64,000 bases of DNA from Mycobacterium sp. ENV421. GTDB lineage: Bacteria; Actinomycetota; Actinomycetes; Mycobacteriales; Mycobacteriaceae. The translations under genes and the position numbers were made by a program. Each line of letters opens with the position of its first letter. Position 1 is the first letter of the stretch. Where the stretch lies: positions 1 to 64,000 of the forward strand of contig NZ_PDHO01000002.1 in assembly GCF_002887815.1 (NCBI RefSeq), read 5' to 3'. Below are positions 6,638 through 14,513 of this stretch, piece by piece. The notes below the pieces were generated by a model. The model searched no databases. It was not told the origin of the DNA and was given only the letters and a program-made list of their open reading frames with translations.

Positions 6638-7579
6638 ATGATCAATCGGGAGAGCACGGATGAGGGCGGCGGCGGTTTTTCGAGCCCGACCGTTCTCGAT
6701 GTCCAGGGTTCCGGTGTCCAACCGCCGGTGGCCACTCGGGTCCGTCGGGCGTTCTGGCTGCTGGAGCGCTTCGTGCCCGCATTGGGGTCGCGGTGGGCAA
6801 TCGAGCTGTGGTGCACCCCACCGGTCATGGAGTCAAGTCTGCGCATGCCGCCCGGCGTTCCGCCCGGCCGCCCACTGGAAGCGCTCTGGAACGGGCATCG
6901 CATCGTCGGGGAGGCCTGGGGCGAGGGGCCGCCGGTCTATCTCGTGCACGGCTGGGGCGGGCGCCGCCCGCACCTTGGCATGTTCATCAAACCTCTCGTC
7001 GAGTGCGGGTATCGCGTCATCGCATTCGACCTGCCCAGCCATAACGACTCCGATCCGGGCTCATTGGCACCGGGCCGCACCACCGCTATCGAGTGCGCCG
7101 AAGCGGTTGCAGCGATCATCCGGGAGCATGGGCCGGCCCGTGCTGTCGTCGCCCACTCCCTCGGGGCCAACGCGACCGTATTCGCGGCGGCGTGGGGCAC
7201 GACGGTCGGGCGTTTGGTGTTCCTCGCGCCAATGGGAGAGTTCCCGATCTATCTGGATCTCTTCGCCGCGCGACACGGCTTCGGCCGACGGATACGCGCC
7301 GGCCTGCATCGCCGTCTCGAACGCCGTATCGGCATGCCTTTAGAGGACACCAACATGGTCCGGGTGGCCGCCCGGACCAACTATCCGCCGCTGCTGCTCA
7401 TCCACGACCCCGATGACCCCGAGACTCCATATTCGACAAGCGAAAAAGTTGTCGCGTCCTGGCCAGGCGCGCGTTTGATGACGACACGGGGGCTCGGCCG
7501 GCTGGCGCATTTCCGAATCCTGAGGCACCGCCCCGCGATTCGTGCGGGCGTCGAATTCATCGGTCCCGCACCGGTTTAA
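6638..7579 (+). CDS. Alpha/beta-hydrolase
   Basis: A 313-residue soluble alpha/beta-hydrolase. The oxyanion region LVHGWGG is at about residues 103-109. The nucleophile elbow AHSLGAN has Ser at about 170. The acid is in LIHDPDDPETPY (about 256-267), and the base is the His of GRLAHFRILR near the C-terminus, so the triad looks complete. The first 60 residues are a non-catalytic extension containing VRRAFWLLERFVPALGSRWA, which may be a lid or membrane-contact helix. The ATG at 6638 follows AAAGGCAGG. Substrate is unknown; an ester is most likely. It stands alone between two copies of a direct repeat, suggesting arrival or movement as a cassette. Confidence 0.85.
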   Translation: MINRESTDEGGGGFSSPTVLDVQGSGVQPPVATRVRRAFWLLERFVPALGSRWAIELWCTPPVMESSLRMPPGVPPGRPLEALWNGHRIVGEAWGEGPPVYLVHGWGGRRPHLGMFIKPLVECGYRVIAFDLPSHNDSDPGSLAPGRTTAIECAEAVAAIIREHGPARAVVAHSLGANATVFAAAWGTTVGRLVFLAPMGEFPIYLDLFAARHGFGRRIRAGLHRRLERRIGMPLEDTNMVRVAARTNYPPLLLIHDPDDPETPYSTSEKVVASWPGARLMTTRGLGRLAHFRILRHRPAIRAGVEFIGPAPV

Positions 7580-7901
7580 GCATGCTGGGGGACCCTGCCT
7601 GATCGGGGTGATCACTGGTCGTCTGGGCGGCATTGTCAGGTTGTGTGAATGCCGTGTTGATGCACGCACGCGGTCCGGTAGTTGGTCGCGGTCGGCGGCA
7701 ACGGGTGCGACGTTTTGTGCAGTGCGGGCCCGCTTATCAGGGGTGACGATGATCGCGCGCATAAGGTCGACGGCGTCATGGCCGCTGACGCGGGGGCACT
7801 CGGCGCGGGTATTCGGCGCCAGGGGGCGATGCGGTCACCGCCTCAATTGCCAAGTCACAACCCGTGTCGCAGATGGCCAAGTCCCCCCTCGGACACTTTC
7901 T
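7580..7901. other. Intergenic stretch with right repeat copy
   Basis: It lies between the hydrolase and the O-methyltransferase. It carries the right direct repeat (7858-7896) and no frame with coding character. A minus-strand frame starting MRAIIVTPDK resembles the first residues of zinc alcohol dehydrogenases but loses all similarity after about 12 codons. Confidence 0.4.
7858..7896 (+). repeat. Direct repeat, right copy
   Basis: Second copy of the 24-nt perfect repeat at 6177-6200, followed by TCCCCCCTCGGACAC where the left copy has CCCCTCGGACAC. It ends 6 bases before the stop of the O-methyltransferase gene. Confidence 0.75.
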
Positions 7902-8573
7902 CTAGAGCCGGACGGCGATCTGAATGCCGTCGGCGATCGGCAACGTCATCGTCGCGTAGCCGTTGGCGTGATCACCCAGGTAAGCCAGCAGCGGTCCGTG
8001 CACGTCCCGGCCGAAGTCGGCGGTGACGTCGTCGATCAGGATCGGGGTGCCGGCCCGCAGGTTCGGCTCCAGCACCCGCAGGACATCGAGCGCCAAATCC
8101 GGCCAGCCGTCCAGCAGCACCAGGTCCGGGGCCCACGGGATGTCCGCGAGCGTCTCGCGGGCGTCGCCGCGGCGCAGCTCGATGAGGTCGGCGACACCGG
8201 CTTCGGCGAAGTTGGCCAGCGCGGCGTCGGCCTTGTCCTGCTGCAGTTCGGTGGTGATCACCCGGCCGCCGCCGTTGTCGCGGACGGCGCTCGCCAGATG
8301 GATCGTCGACACCCCGAACGACGTGCCGTATTCGATGACGTTGCGGGCGCCGATCGCCCTGGCCAGCAGATACAGCAGCTGCCCGCCGGCGCCGGAGACG
8401 GACATGTAGACGTCCTTGAACATGTCAGCGCGCTGGGCGGCGTCAAGGTCCCACGGCGAGCGCGGTGCGTCGAGCACCGTCGCCATGACGGCCTCGTCAC
8501 CGGTCTCTTCACTCGACAGAAGGCGTTGCAGGACAACCGAAACCGCGGGGCTTGTCAGGGAGTTGTTTGTCAT
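7902..8573 (-). CDS. SAM-dependent O-methyltransferase (class I)
   Basis: A 223-residue cytosolic methyltransferase of the catechol/caffeoyl-CoA O-methyltransferase-like fold. The SAM-binding motif I is VIEYGTSFGVSTIHLA (about residues 79-94). Motif II-like GRVITTELQ has the acidic residue that binds the ribose hydroxyls. LVLLDGWPD (about 151-159) and LIDDV supply the metal and catalytic region. The substrate is unknown. It is transcribed divergently from a LysR regulator, with a perfect LysR-type operator in the 66-bp gap, so it is very probably that regulator's target. Confidence 0.85.
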   Translation of the reverse strand: MTNNSLTSPAVSVVLQRLLSSEETGDEAVMATVLDAPRSPWDLDAAQRADMFKDVYMSVSGAGGQLLYLLARAIGARNVIEYGTSFGVSTIHLASAVRDNGGGRVITTELQQDKADAALANFAEAGVADLIELRRGDARETLADIPWAPDLVLLDGWPDLALDVLRVLEPNLRAGTPILIDDVTADFGRDVHGPLLAYLGDHANGYATMTLPIADGIQIAVRL

Positions 8574-8617
8574 GAGCTCAACGTATGCTCGATGCTGGAT
8601 TACCTCCAGTGCATCAT

Positions 8618-8636
8618 TGATAAGTAGGGATTATCA
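8618..8636. promoter_or_regulatory. LysR-type operator (TGATAA-N7-TTATCA)
   Basis: A perfect 6-bp dyad, TGATAA-GTAGGGA-TTATCA, lies immediately before the LysR ATG (8640) and 45 bases before the divergent methyltransferase start (8573). It contains the T-N11-A core bound by LysR-family proteins. Its position over the lysR start suggests autorepression together with control of the methyltransferase. Confidence 0.7.
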
Positions 8637-8639
8637 GAA

Positions 8640-9539
8640 ATGGAATCCACACACGACCTCGATATGAACCTGCTGCTGGCGCTCGACGCTCTGCTCGAGT
8701 TCCGCAGCGTCGGTGTGGCGGCCGAGCGACTGCACACCTCGGCGCCGGCGATGAGTCGCACACTCGGCCGGCTACGGCGCCGACTGGACGACCCGGTGCT
8801 GGTGCGAGCCGGCAGACAGATGACGCCGACGCCTCGGGCGCTGGCCATGCAAGCCGACGTTCGCGATGTGATCGACCGCGCCCGAACACTTTTCGCACCA
8901 CCCGAAGCCGTTGAACCTCGCTGGTTGTCGCGCACGTTCTCGTTGCAGGTCGGCGACATCGGGATGCTGAGCACCCTCGCCGAAAGGCTCCTCACGCGAG
9001 TGCGTACTGAAGCTCCGGACGTGGTCGTGCGCTTCGTCGGCGAAAGCCACGAAGACACCCACTCCCTGCGGGACGGCAGCGTGGACCTCGAGATCGGACA
9101 GACGAGTCATCTCGACCCGGAGATCCGGGTCGAGGATCTCGTCACGGACCGGATGGTCGGCGTCGTCCGGGCCGGCCATCCACTCCTGAAGCGGCGTGTC
9201 ACGGTCAGACGGTTCGCCGATGCCGAACACGTCGTGTTCTCCCGCCGCGGGCGGCTGCGCGGGCCGGTCGACGAACTTCTCGCCGAGCACGGCCTGCACC
9301 GACGCGTCGCGGTGTGTGCACCCACTCCCGCGGGCGGGCTGTTCCTCGTTCGCGGAAGCGACCTGGTCGCCATGATGCCGGCCGGACTGGGACAGTCCGC
9401 GATCGAAGCGCTGAACCTCAAAAGCTTCCCGATCCCGCTGGAGCTGCCCCCGCTGACGATCAGCATGGCGTGGCATCCCCGCCACGATGCCGACGGCGCA
9501 CATCGCTGGCTCCGGCAGTGCGTGCGGGAGGCACTGTGA
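8640..9539 (+). CDS. LysR-family transcriptional regulator
   Basis: A 299-residue regulator. The N-terminal winged helix-turn-helix (about residues 5-65) reads DLNLLLALDALLEFRSVGVA in its LysR form (M inserted after D), followed by AAERLHTSAPAMSRTLGRLR. The C-terminal periplasmic-binding-protein-like domain (about 92-295) would bind a small co-inducer. It has the NodD/LinR-like FSLQVGDIG opening of the effector domain. A perfect LysR operator lies just upstream. The divergent O-methyltransferase is the obvious target; the FMN-reductase-like gene 68 bp downstream could be co-transcribed. Confidence 0.9.
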   Translation: MESTHDLDMNLLLALDALLEFRSVGVAAERLHTSAPAMSRTLGRLRRRLDDPVLVRAGRQMTPTPRALAMQADVRDVIDRARTLFAPPEAVEPRWLSRTFSLQVGDIGMLSTLAERLLTRVRTEAPDVVVRFVGESHEDTHSLRDGSVDLEIGQTSHLDPEIRVEDLVTDRMVGVVRAGHPLLKRRVTVRRFADAEHVVFSRRGRLRGPVDELLAEHGLHRRVAVCAPTPAGGLFLVRGSDLVAMMPAGLGQSAIEALNLKSFPIPLELPPLTISMAWHPRHDADGAHRWLRQCVREAL

Positions 9540-9607
9540 GCAGCGGCGTAACGGTGTCGATCGCCCGGCCCACTACGTGGGGACGGTGACGAAGGGAGAA
9601 CGCCCCG

Positions 9608-10324
9608 ATGACTGGTCCGAGCTACGATTTCGCGGGTCTGCGCGCATTGTTCATCAACTGCACCCTGAAACGTTCACCCGAGCCGAGCAATACCCAGGGG
9701 TTGATCGACATCAGCACCTCGATCATGGCTCGGCACGGAGTGGCCGTCGACGTGGTGCGAGCTGTCGACTACGACATCGCCACCGGTGTATGGCCTGACA
9801 TGCGTGACCATGGATGGGCCACCGACGACTGGCCGCAGGTGTTCGAAAAAGTCCTTGCCGCAGACATTTTGGTGCTCGCCGGGCCGATCTGGCTCGGCGA
9901 CAACAGCTCGGTGATGAAGCGGGTGCACGAGCGACTCTACGGCGGTTCACACCTCCTCAACGACGCTGGGCAATACCTGTACTACGGCCGCGTCGGCGGG
10001 TGCCTGATCACCGGCAACGAGGACGGGGTGAAGCACTGCGCACAGAACGTCCTCTACACCCTGCAGCACATCGGCTACACCATCGCCCCGCAGGCCGACG
10101 CCGGATGGATCGGCGAAGCAGGTCCCGGACCGTCTTACCTCGACCCGGGTTCGGGCGGCCCGGAGAACGACTTCACCAACCGCAACACCACCTTCATGAC
10201 ATGGAATCTGATGCATATGGCGCAGTTGCTGCGCAGCGCCGGTGGCCTACCCGCCTACGGGAATGTGCGGTCGGGCTGGGACGCGGGCTGCCGCTTTGAT
10301 TTCGCCAATCCGGAATACCGCTGA
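9608..10324 (+). CDS. Flavodoxin-fold NAD(P)H-dependent oxidoreductase
   Basis: A 238-residue protein with the flavodoxin-like fold of NADPH-dependent FMN reductases and quinone reductases. The phosphate-binding loop is FINCTLKRSPEPSNT (about residues 15-29), where FMN phosphate would sit. LVLAGPIWLGDNSSVMK (about 88-104) is the second flavin loop. GGCLITGNEDG (about 128-138) is the third. It likely transfers electrons from NAD(P)H to a quinone, nitro compound or iron chelate. The start follows GAAGGGAGAA. It ends 20 bp before the ECF sigma gene on the same strand and may be part of that redox set. Confidence 0.8.
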   Translation: MTGPSYDFAGLRALFINCTLKRSPEPSNTQGLIDISTSIMARHGVAVDVVRAVDYDIATGVWPDMRDHGWATDDWPQVFEKVLAADILVLAGPIWLGDNSSVMKRVHERLYGGSHLLNDAGQYLYYGRVGGCLITGNEDGVKHCAQNVLYTLQHIGYTIAPQADAGWIGEAGPGPSYLDPGSGGPENDFTNRNTTFMTWNLMHMAQLLRSAGGLPAYGNVRSGWDAGCRFDFANPEYR

Positions 10325-10344
10325 GCGGATAACATTCCGTCTCG

Positions 10345-10980
10345 ATGCCCGGGACGGAAGACGACGAGACAGCACTCGTCGCAGCACTGCGGGCCGGCGA
10401 CGAGATGTCCTTCGCCCGGCTCGTCGACCGCTACACTCCCGCTATGCTGCGGGTGGCCCGCGGCTATGTGCGCACCCACGAATCGGCCGAAGAGGTGGTC
10501 CAAGAGACCTGGATCGCCCTGATCAAAGGCATCGAGAAGTTTGAAGGCCGATCATCGCTTCGCACTTGGCTTTTCACGGTGATGATCAACATCGCCAAGA
10601 CCCGCGGCGTCCGAGATCAGCGGCACTCCGATGCCGAGATGGCGGCGGCGGGGGGCACTGTCGACTCGAGCAGATTCCGTCCCGTAAGCGACCCGGACTG
10701 GCCCGGACATTGGAAGGACGACCGGGCGCCGGTCCCGTTCCCCGACACTCCCGAAGGCTCCGTGTTGGGAGCGGAATTTCTCGAGCTCGCACGTCGCGAA
10801 TTGGACAAGCTCCCCGAACGCCAACGTATGGTCGTCACCTTGCGCGACCTTCTGGGGTTCGACTCTGCAGAGGTGTGCGAACTGCTCGAACTCAGCGTCG
10901 CCAACCAGCGCGTTCTGCTGCATCGCGGCCGCGCCGCGATCAGACAGTCGCTCGAGGACTACGTGCGGGAGGCGCGATGA
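10345..10980 (+). CDS. ECF-family RNA polymerase sigma factor
   Basis: A 211-residue sigma70 factor with only regions 2 and 4. Region 2 runs from about residue 16 (FARLVDRYTPAMLRVARGY) to about 90, including the -10 recognition part EVVQETW and FEGRSSLRTWLFTV. Region 4 (about 148-205) is LPERQRMVVTLRDLLGF with a helix-turn-helix at CELLELSVANQRVLLHRGR. A 55-residue acidic linker joins them, as in actinobacterial ECFs. The stop overlaps the start of the anti-sigma gene by ATGA. The ATG at 10345 is close behind the preceding gene, whose end includes a GGAAT...ATTCC dyad that could be an autoregulatory site. Confidence 0.92.
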   Translation: MPGTEDDETALVAALRAGDEMSFARLVDRYTPAMLRVARGYVRTHESAEEVVQETWIALIKGIEKFEGRSSLRTWLFTVMINIAKTRGVRDQRHSDAEMAAAGGTVDSSRFRPVSDPDWPGHWKDDRAPVPFPDTPEGSVLGAEFLELARRELDKLPERQRMVVTLRDLLGFDSAEVCELLELSVANQRVLLHRGRAAIRQSLEDYVREAR

Positions 10981-11216
10981 ACGCCAAAGGCATGAACTGC
11001 AACGAATTGGTCGAGCTCGTCACCGCGTATCTCGACGGATCGCTGGACCCGACGACCAGGTCACGGTTCGACACGCACCTGCTCGACTGCGACGGGTGCG
11101 AGAACTACTTGCAGCAGTTCCGGATCACCATAGAAACAGTGGGCCGAATCGATCATGAACACGTCGACCCCGACTTCCGGGCCAAGCTGCTCAACGCTTT
11201 CCGCGACTGGCACTGA
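10977..11216 (+). CDS. Zinc-finger (ZAS-type) anti-sigma factor
   Basis: A 79-residue soluble protein overlapping the sigma gene by 4 bp (ATGA). It has the H-x3-C-x2-C motif (His34, Cys38, Cys41 in THLLDCDGC) plus Cys8 near the N-terminus, the ligand set of ZAS anti-sigma factors such as RsrA. In that family zinc is held by the His and Cys residues, and disulfide formation can release the sigma factor. No membrane helix is present, so it senses cytoplasmic conditions. Translational coupling ensures stoichiometric production. Whether it is truly redox-responsive is inference from the motif and the redox neighbours. Confidence 0.85.
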   Translation: MNAKGMNCNELVELVTAYLDGSLDPTTRSRFDTHLLDCDGCENYLQQFRITIETVGRIDHEHVDPDFRAKLLNAFRDWH

Positions 11217-11319
11217 CCGCTTCTGCCGATCGGTGTAACGCATCCGCATCCGCTGAACACTCTGGGTCGTACCATCCGGCGCCTCACCTGACGCGGCGCA
11301 CGACCCGCAGGAGTTCCCC

Positions 11320-11628
11320 GTGAAGATCGCCCTTCCCGCTGCCGCGCTCGGCCTCGCCGTTGGCGTCGGTTTATGCACTGCAGGCATTGCGATGGCCGTC
11401 CCGATCACCAGCGGATCGGCGGCAGACGTTGTCAAAGCTCTGCAAGACCAGGGCTACAGCGTGCAATTCAACGGACCATCGACGACCATGCCGCTGTCCC
11501 GGTGCACCGTCAACGGCGTGCACGGCCTGACAGTCATGATGATGGCCGACGGCTCTCTGACGATGCGCATGGATCCAGCCAACCCCGGCGTGGCCTACGT
11601 AGACCTCTCCTGCCCGATCGGCAACTAG
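11320..11628 (+). CDS. Small secreted two-cysteine protein
   Basis: A 102-residue exported protein. A GTG start at 11320 follows CAGGAG. Residues 1-26 are a signal peptide (MKIALPAAALGLAVGVGLCT then AGIAMA), probably cut after AMA. The mature domain has two cysteines about 37 residues apart, in SRCTVNG and DLSCPIGN, likely forming one disulfide. Its order (AADVVKAL..GY, a PLSRC, a hydrophobic strand, a final SC) resembles the other small secreted protein at 62452-62937. It sits between the anti-sigma gene and a membrane oxidoreductase, so it may be a target of the ECF factor. No function is known to me. Confidence 0.75.
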   Translation: MKIALPAAALGLAVGVGLCTAGIAMAVPITSGSAADVVKALQDQGYSVQFNGPSTTMPLSRCTVNGVHGLTVMMMADGSLTMRMDPANPGVAYVDLSCPIGN

Positions 11629-11633
11629 TCCAC

Positions 11634-12971
11634 ATGAACGGCGACGACCGCGACGAGCCACCCGTCGACCCGGGTGGTTATGGGTTCCCAAAGGTGTTGT
11701 GGCGCACTGTGGACAAACATCCGCCACCCGGGGCGGGACATCTCCGCCGATGGCGCAGCCCGTTGCGCGGCCCGTGGTTGACCTCGGTATTCGGCTTGGT
11801 GCTGCTGATCACCCTGCCCGTTGTCATCATCACCGGCCTACTCTCGTACATCGCGTACGGCCCCCAGTTCGGACAGGCGATACCCGTCGATGTCGGGTTT
11901 CTGAAACTGCCGACATTCGACTGGCCGACCAACCCGTCCTGGTTGTATCGGCTCACCCAGGGTCTGCATGTGGGGCTGGGCCTGATCCTGATCCCGGTGG
12001 TCCTGGCGAAGTTGTGGTCGGTGATCCCGCGCTTCTTCTCCTGGCCGCCCTCGCGCTCGCCGGCCCAGCTGATCGAACGTCTGTCGCTGATCATGCTGGT
12101 CGGCGGGATCCTCTTCGAAATTGTGACCGGCGTCCTGAACATCCAGTACGACTACATCTTCGGGTTCAGCTTCTATACCGCGCACTACTTCGGCGCGTGG
12201 GTGTTCATCGCGGGATTCCTCGTTCACATCGCCATCAAAATCCCGAAGATGCGAGCCGGGTTGCGGTCACTACCTTTTCGGCAGGTGCTGACCACCCCGG
12301 TGGCCGAAACCCGTGCGGAACCAGCGGACCCCGACGGGCTGGTCGCCGCTGACCCCGCACCGGCCACCGTGAGCCGTCGGGGTGCACTGCTTCTCGTCGG
12401 CGCGGGCTCGGCGTTCATCGCCGCGATCACCGCCGGGCAGACGATCGGCGGGGTCACGCGGCATCTCGCGCTCCTCCTGCCGCGTGGCCGGGACCTCGGC
12501 AACGGACCGAACGACTTCGAGGTGAACAAGACCTTCGCCGCATCGCTGATCGATCCCCGTGCCACGACCGACGCCTGGCGGCTCACCGTGACCGGTGGAC
12601 CGCGGCCTGTGGTGCTCGATCGTGCGGCGTTGCTGGCGATGACGCAGCACACCGCCACCTTGCCGATCGCCTGTGTCGAGGGGTGGTCCAGCACTCAGGA
12701 CTGGACAGGGGTACCGCTGCGCAGTCTGGCCGTGTTGGCCGGGGTGCCCAATCCGGTCTCGGCGTACGTCCGCTCGCTCGAGCGGTACGGCTTCAACCAG
12801 GCGACGCTCCAAGGAAATCAGGTGTCAGCCCCGGATTCGTTGTTGGCGTTGAAAGTCAACGGTGCCGACCTGTCCCCCGATCATGGGTACCCGGCGCGCA
12901 TCATCGTCCCCGCCCTGCCCGGCGTGCACAGCACCAAGTGGGTCACGTCGATCGACTTCAGGACGGTGTGA
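11634..12971 (+). CDS. Membrane cytochrome b / molybdopterin oxidoreductase fusion (Rv0218-like)
   Basis: A 445-residue two-part redox protein starting 5 bp after the preceding stop. Residues about 49-205 form four membrane helices with candidate heme-b histidines His112, His184 and His198. Residues about 290-445 are a sulfite-oxidase-fold molybdopterin domain, with the Mo-ligating cysteine probably Cys347 in LPIACVEGWS. Between them lies TVSRRGALLLVGAG (Arg248-Arg249), a twin-arginine motif followed by a fifth hydrophobic segment. The Mo domain is thus predicted to face outside and to exchange electrons with the membrane heme and quinone pool, like MsrP with MsrQ fused in one chain. Size and partner match M. 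tuberculosis Rv0218. The substrate is unknown. Confidence 0.8.
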   Translation: MNGDDRDEPPVDPGGYGFPKVLWRTVDKHPPPGAGHLRRWRSPLRGPWLTSVFGLVLLITLPVVIITGLLSYIAYGPQFGQAIPVDVGFLKLPTFDWPTNPSWLYRLTQGLHVGLGLILIPVVLAKLWSVIPRFFSWPPSRSPAQLIERLSLIMLVGGILFEIVTGVLNIQYDYIFGFSFYTAHYFGAWVFIAGFLVHIAIKIPKMRAGLRSLPFRQVLTTPVAETRAEPADPDGLVAADPAPATVSRRGALLLVGAGSAFIAAITAGQTIGGVTRHLALLLPRGRDLGNGPNDFEVNKTFAASLIDPRATTDAWRLTVTGGPRPVVLDRAALLAMTQHTATLPIACVEGWSSTQDWTGVPLRSLAVLAGVPNPVSAYVRSLERYGFNQATLQGNQVSAPDSLLALKVNGADLSPDHGYPARIIVPALPGVHSTKWVTSIDFRTV

Positions 12972-12972
12972 G

Positions 12973-13506
12973 ATGTCGTCGTTCAGGTCGGTGTTCCGCG
13001 ACGTCTATGGCTCGCATCCGCTCCACCTGCTCACGTTGACAGCCGGATTCGCCCTGTTCACTTATGTTCTCGTCACGCTGGGTCCTGACCAGCTATGGAA
13101 CCCCACCACGTGGTGGCAGTCGATCGCGGTGTGGTTCGCGGCCACCATCGTCGCTCATGATCTGGTCTTGTTTCCGCTCTATTCGCTTGTCGACCGCGTT
13201 CTGGTGGCCGCGCTCCATCACCGACCAGTCCCCATCACCACCACGGCGACCGTCCCGCTGATCAACTATGTGCGGGTCCCGCTGATGGGTGCGGCGTTGA
13301 CGTTTGTCATCTTCCTGCCCGGCATCGTCGAGCAGGGCGCCGTGAACTTTCATGCGGCCACCGGCTTGACCCAGGCCCCCTATCTGGGACGCTGGCTTCT
13401 GCTGACGGCAGCGCTGTTCGGGGCGAGCGCGGTTGCCTACGGGGTCCGGGTGGCACGCGCGGCGATGAAACCGACTGTGAGCATCCGCCCGGCGAGCCAG
13501 TCCTAG
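12973..13506 (+). CDS. Four-helix membrane protein partner of the oxidoreductase (Rv0219-like)
   Basis: A 177-residue integral membrane protein whose ATG lies one base after the preceding stop, so it is certainly co-transcribed. Hydrophobic segments are at about 18-37 (LLTLTAGFALFTYVLVTLG), 48-72, 98-118 and 140-160. A HDLVLFPLYSLVDR motif lies in helix 2. No cofactor motif is obvious apart from a histidine in the second helix. The pairing with the cytochrome-molybdopterin protein matches the Rv0218-Rv0219 pair of M. tuberculosis, suggesting an assembly or electron-transfer subunit. Its TAG stop interlocks with the stop of the convergent terC gene in the tetramer CTAG (13503-13506). Confidence 0.7.
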   Translation: MSSFRSVFRDVYGSHPLHLLTLTAGFALFTYVLVTLGPDQLWNPTTWWQSIAVWFAATIVAHDLVLFPLYSLVDRVLVAALHHRPVPITTTATVPLINYVRVPLMGAALTFVIFLPGIVEQGAVNFHAATGLTQAPYLGRWLLLTAALFGASAVAYGVRVARAAMKPTVSIRPASQS

Positions 13507-14504
13507 ACCGAGTCAGGCGTGCTCGCGCGCCCCCGCGTCTTGACCAGACTCGCCACCGTCGTCACCAGCAGCACCACCCCGATCACGCCGATCGACATGC
13601 CCGTGGAAATCTCGGGGACCGCGACATGTTCGCCGCCGTTGATGAACGGAAGGCTGTTCTCGTGCAAGGCGTGCAGCACGAGCTTGACACCGATGAACGC
13701 CAGGATCAGCGCCAGCCCGTAAGACAGGTACACCAGGCGGTCCAGCAGACCACCGATCAGGAAGTACAGCTGCCGCAGCCCCATCAAGGCGAACGCGTTG
13801 GCGGTGAACACGATGTAGGGCTGCTCGGTCAGCCCGTAGATCGCCGGGATCGAGTCGAGGGCGAACAGTACGTCGGTGAAGCCGATTGCGATCAGCGCCA
13901 AAAACATCGGTGTGACGGCGCGGCTACCGTCGACCGTGGTGAGGAACTTATCGCCGTCGTAGGTGTCGGTCGTCGGGACGAGGCGGCGCACCAGGGCGAT
14001 GATGCGGCTGTCGCGCTTCTCCTCGACCTCCTTCTCGTGACCGGCCTCCTTCGCGAGCTTGATCGCGGTGAGCACCAAGAAGAGTCCGAAGAGGTAGAAC
14101 ACCCAACTGAACGTGCTGATGGCCGCGGCGCCGACGGCGATGAACCCGGCGCGCATCACCAGCGCCAGCACGATCCCGATCAGCAGCAGCTTCTGCTGGA
14201 ATTCCCGCGGCACCGCGAACGTGCCCATGATGACCGTGAACACGAACAGGTTGTCGACGGATAGGGCTTTCTCGGTGACGTACCCGGCGAAGTACTCGCC
14301 GGCGAATGTCCCACCCCACAGCCACCACACGACGAACCCGAATGCCACCGCCAGGCCGATGTACACCGACGACCAGATCGCCGACTCTTTGAACGTCGGT
14401 TCGTGCGGCACCCGCACGTGGGCGTAGAAGTCAAACACGAACAGCCCGAGGATGACTGCGCACGTGATGAACCAGACCGATCCGGTGATGTCCATGACAT
14501 CCAT
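13503..14504 (-). CDS. TerC/Alx-family membrane protein
   Basis: A 333-residue integral membrane protein of the TerC family, linked elsewhere to tellurite resistance and to metal (Mn) efflux or metalation of exported proteins. Nine hydrophobic helices are visible. The family signature acidic and polar residues are present: [13 protein letters not shown] (about residues 78-90) and [14 protein letters not shown] (about 208-221). An acidic/basic loop ([13 protein letters not shown]) separates the two halves. The ATG at 14504 is used; a second in-frame ATG lies at 14495 and neither has a strong ribosome-binding site. A universal-stress fragment lies directly upstream on the same strand. Confidence 0.9.
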   Translation of the reverse strand: MDVMDITGSVWFITCAVILGLFVFDFYAHVRVPHEPTFKESAIWSSVYIGLAVAFGFVVWWLWGGTFAGEYFAGYVTEKALSVDNLFVFTVIMGTFAVPREFQQKLLLIGIVLALVMRAGFIAVGAAAISTFSWVFYLFGLFLVLTAIKLAKEAGHEKEVEEKRDSRIIALVRRLVPTTDTYDGDKFLTTVDGSRAVTPMFLALIAIGFTDVLFALDSIPAIYGLTEQPYIVFTANAFALMGLRQLYFLIGGLLDRLVYLSYGLALILAFIGVKLVLHALHENSLPFINGGEHVAVPEISTGMSIGVIGVVLLVTTVASLVKTRGRASTPDSV

Positions 14505-14513
14505 TATTCGTTA

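Noticed and set aside
7340-7762. Minus-strand frame starting MRAIIVTPDK, like an alcohol dehydrogenase N-terminus
   Set aside because: The resemblance ends after about 12 residues and most of the frame is antisense to the hydrolase.
7542-8627. 361-codon plus-strand open frame
   Set aside because: It runs antisense to the O-methyltransferase and through the repeat. The composition is Arg/Gly/Val-rich with no domain.
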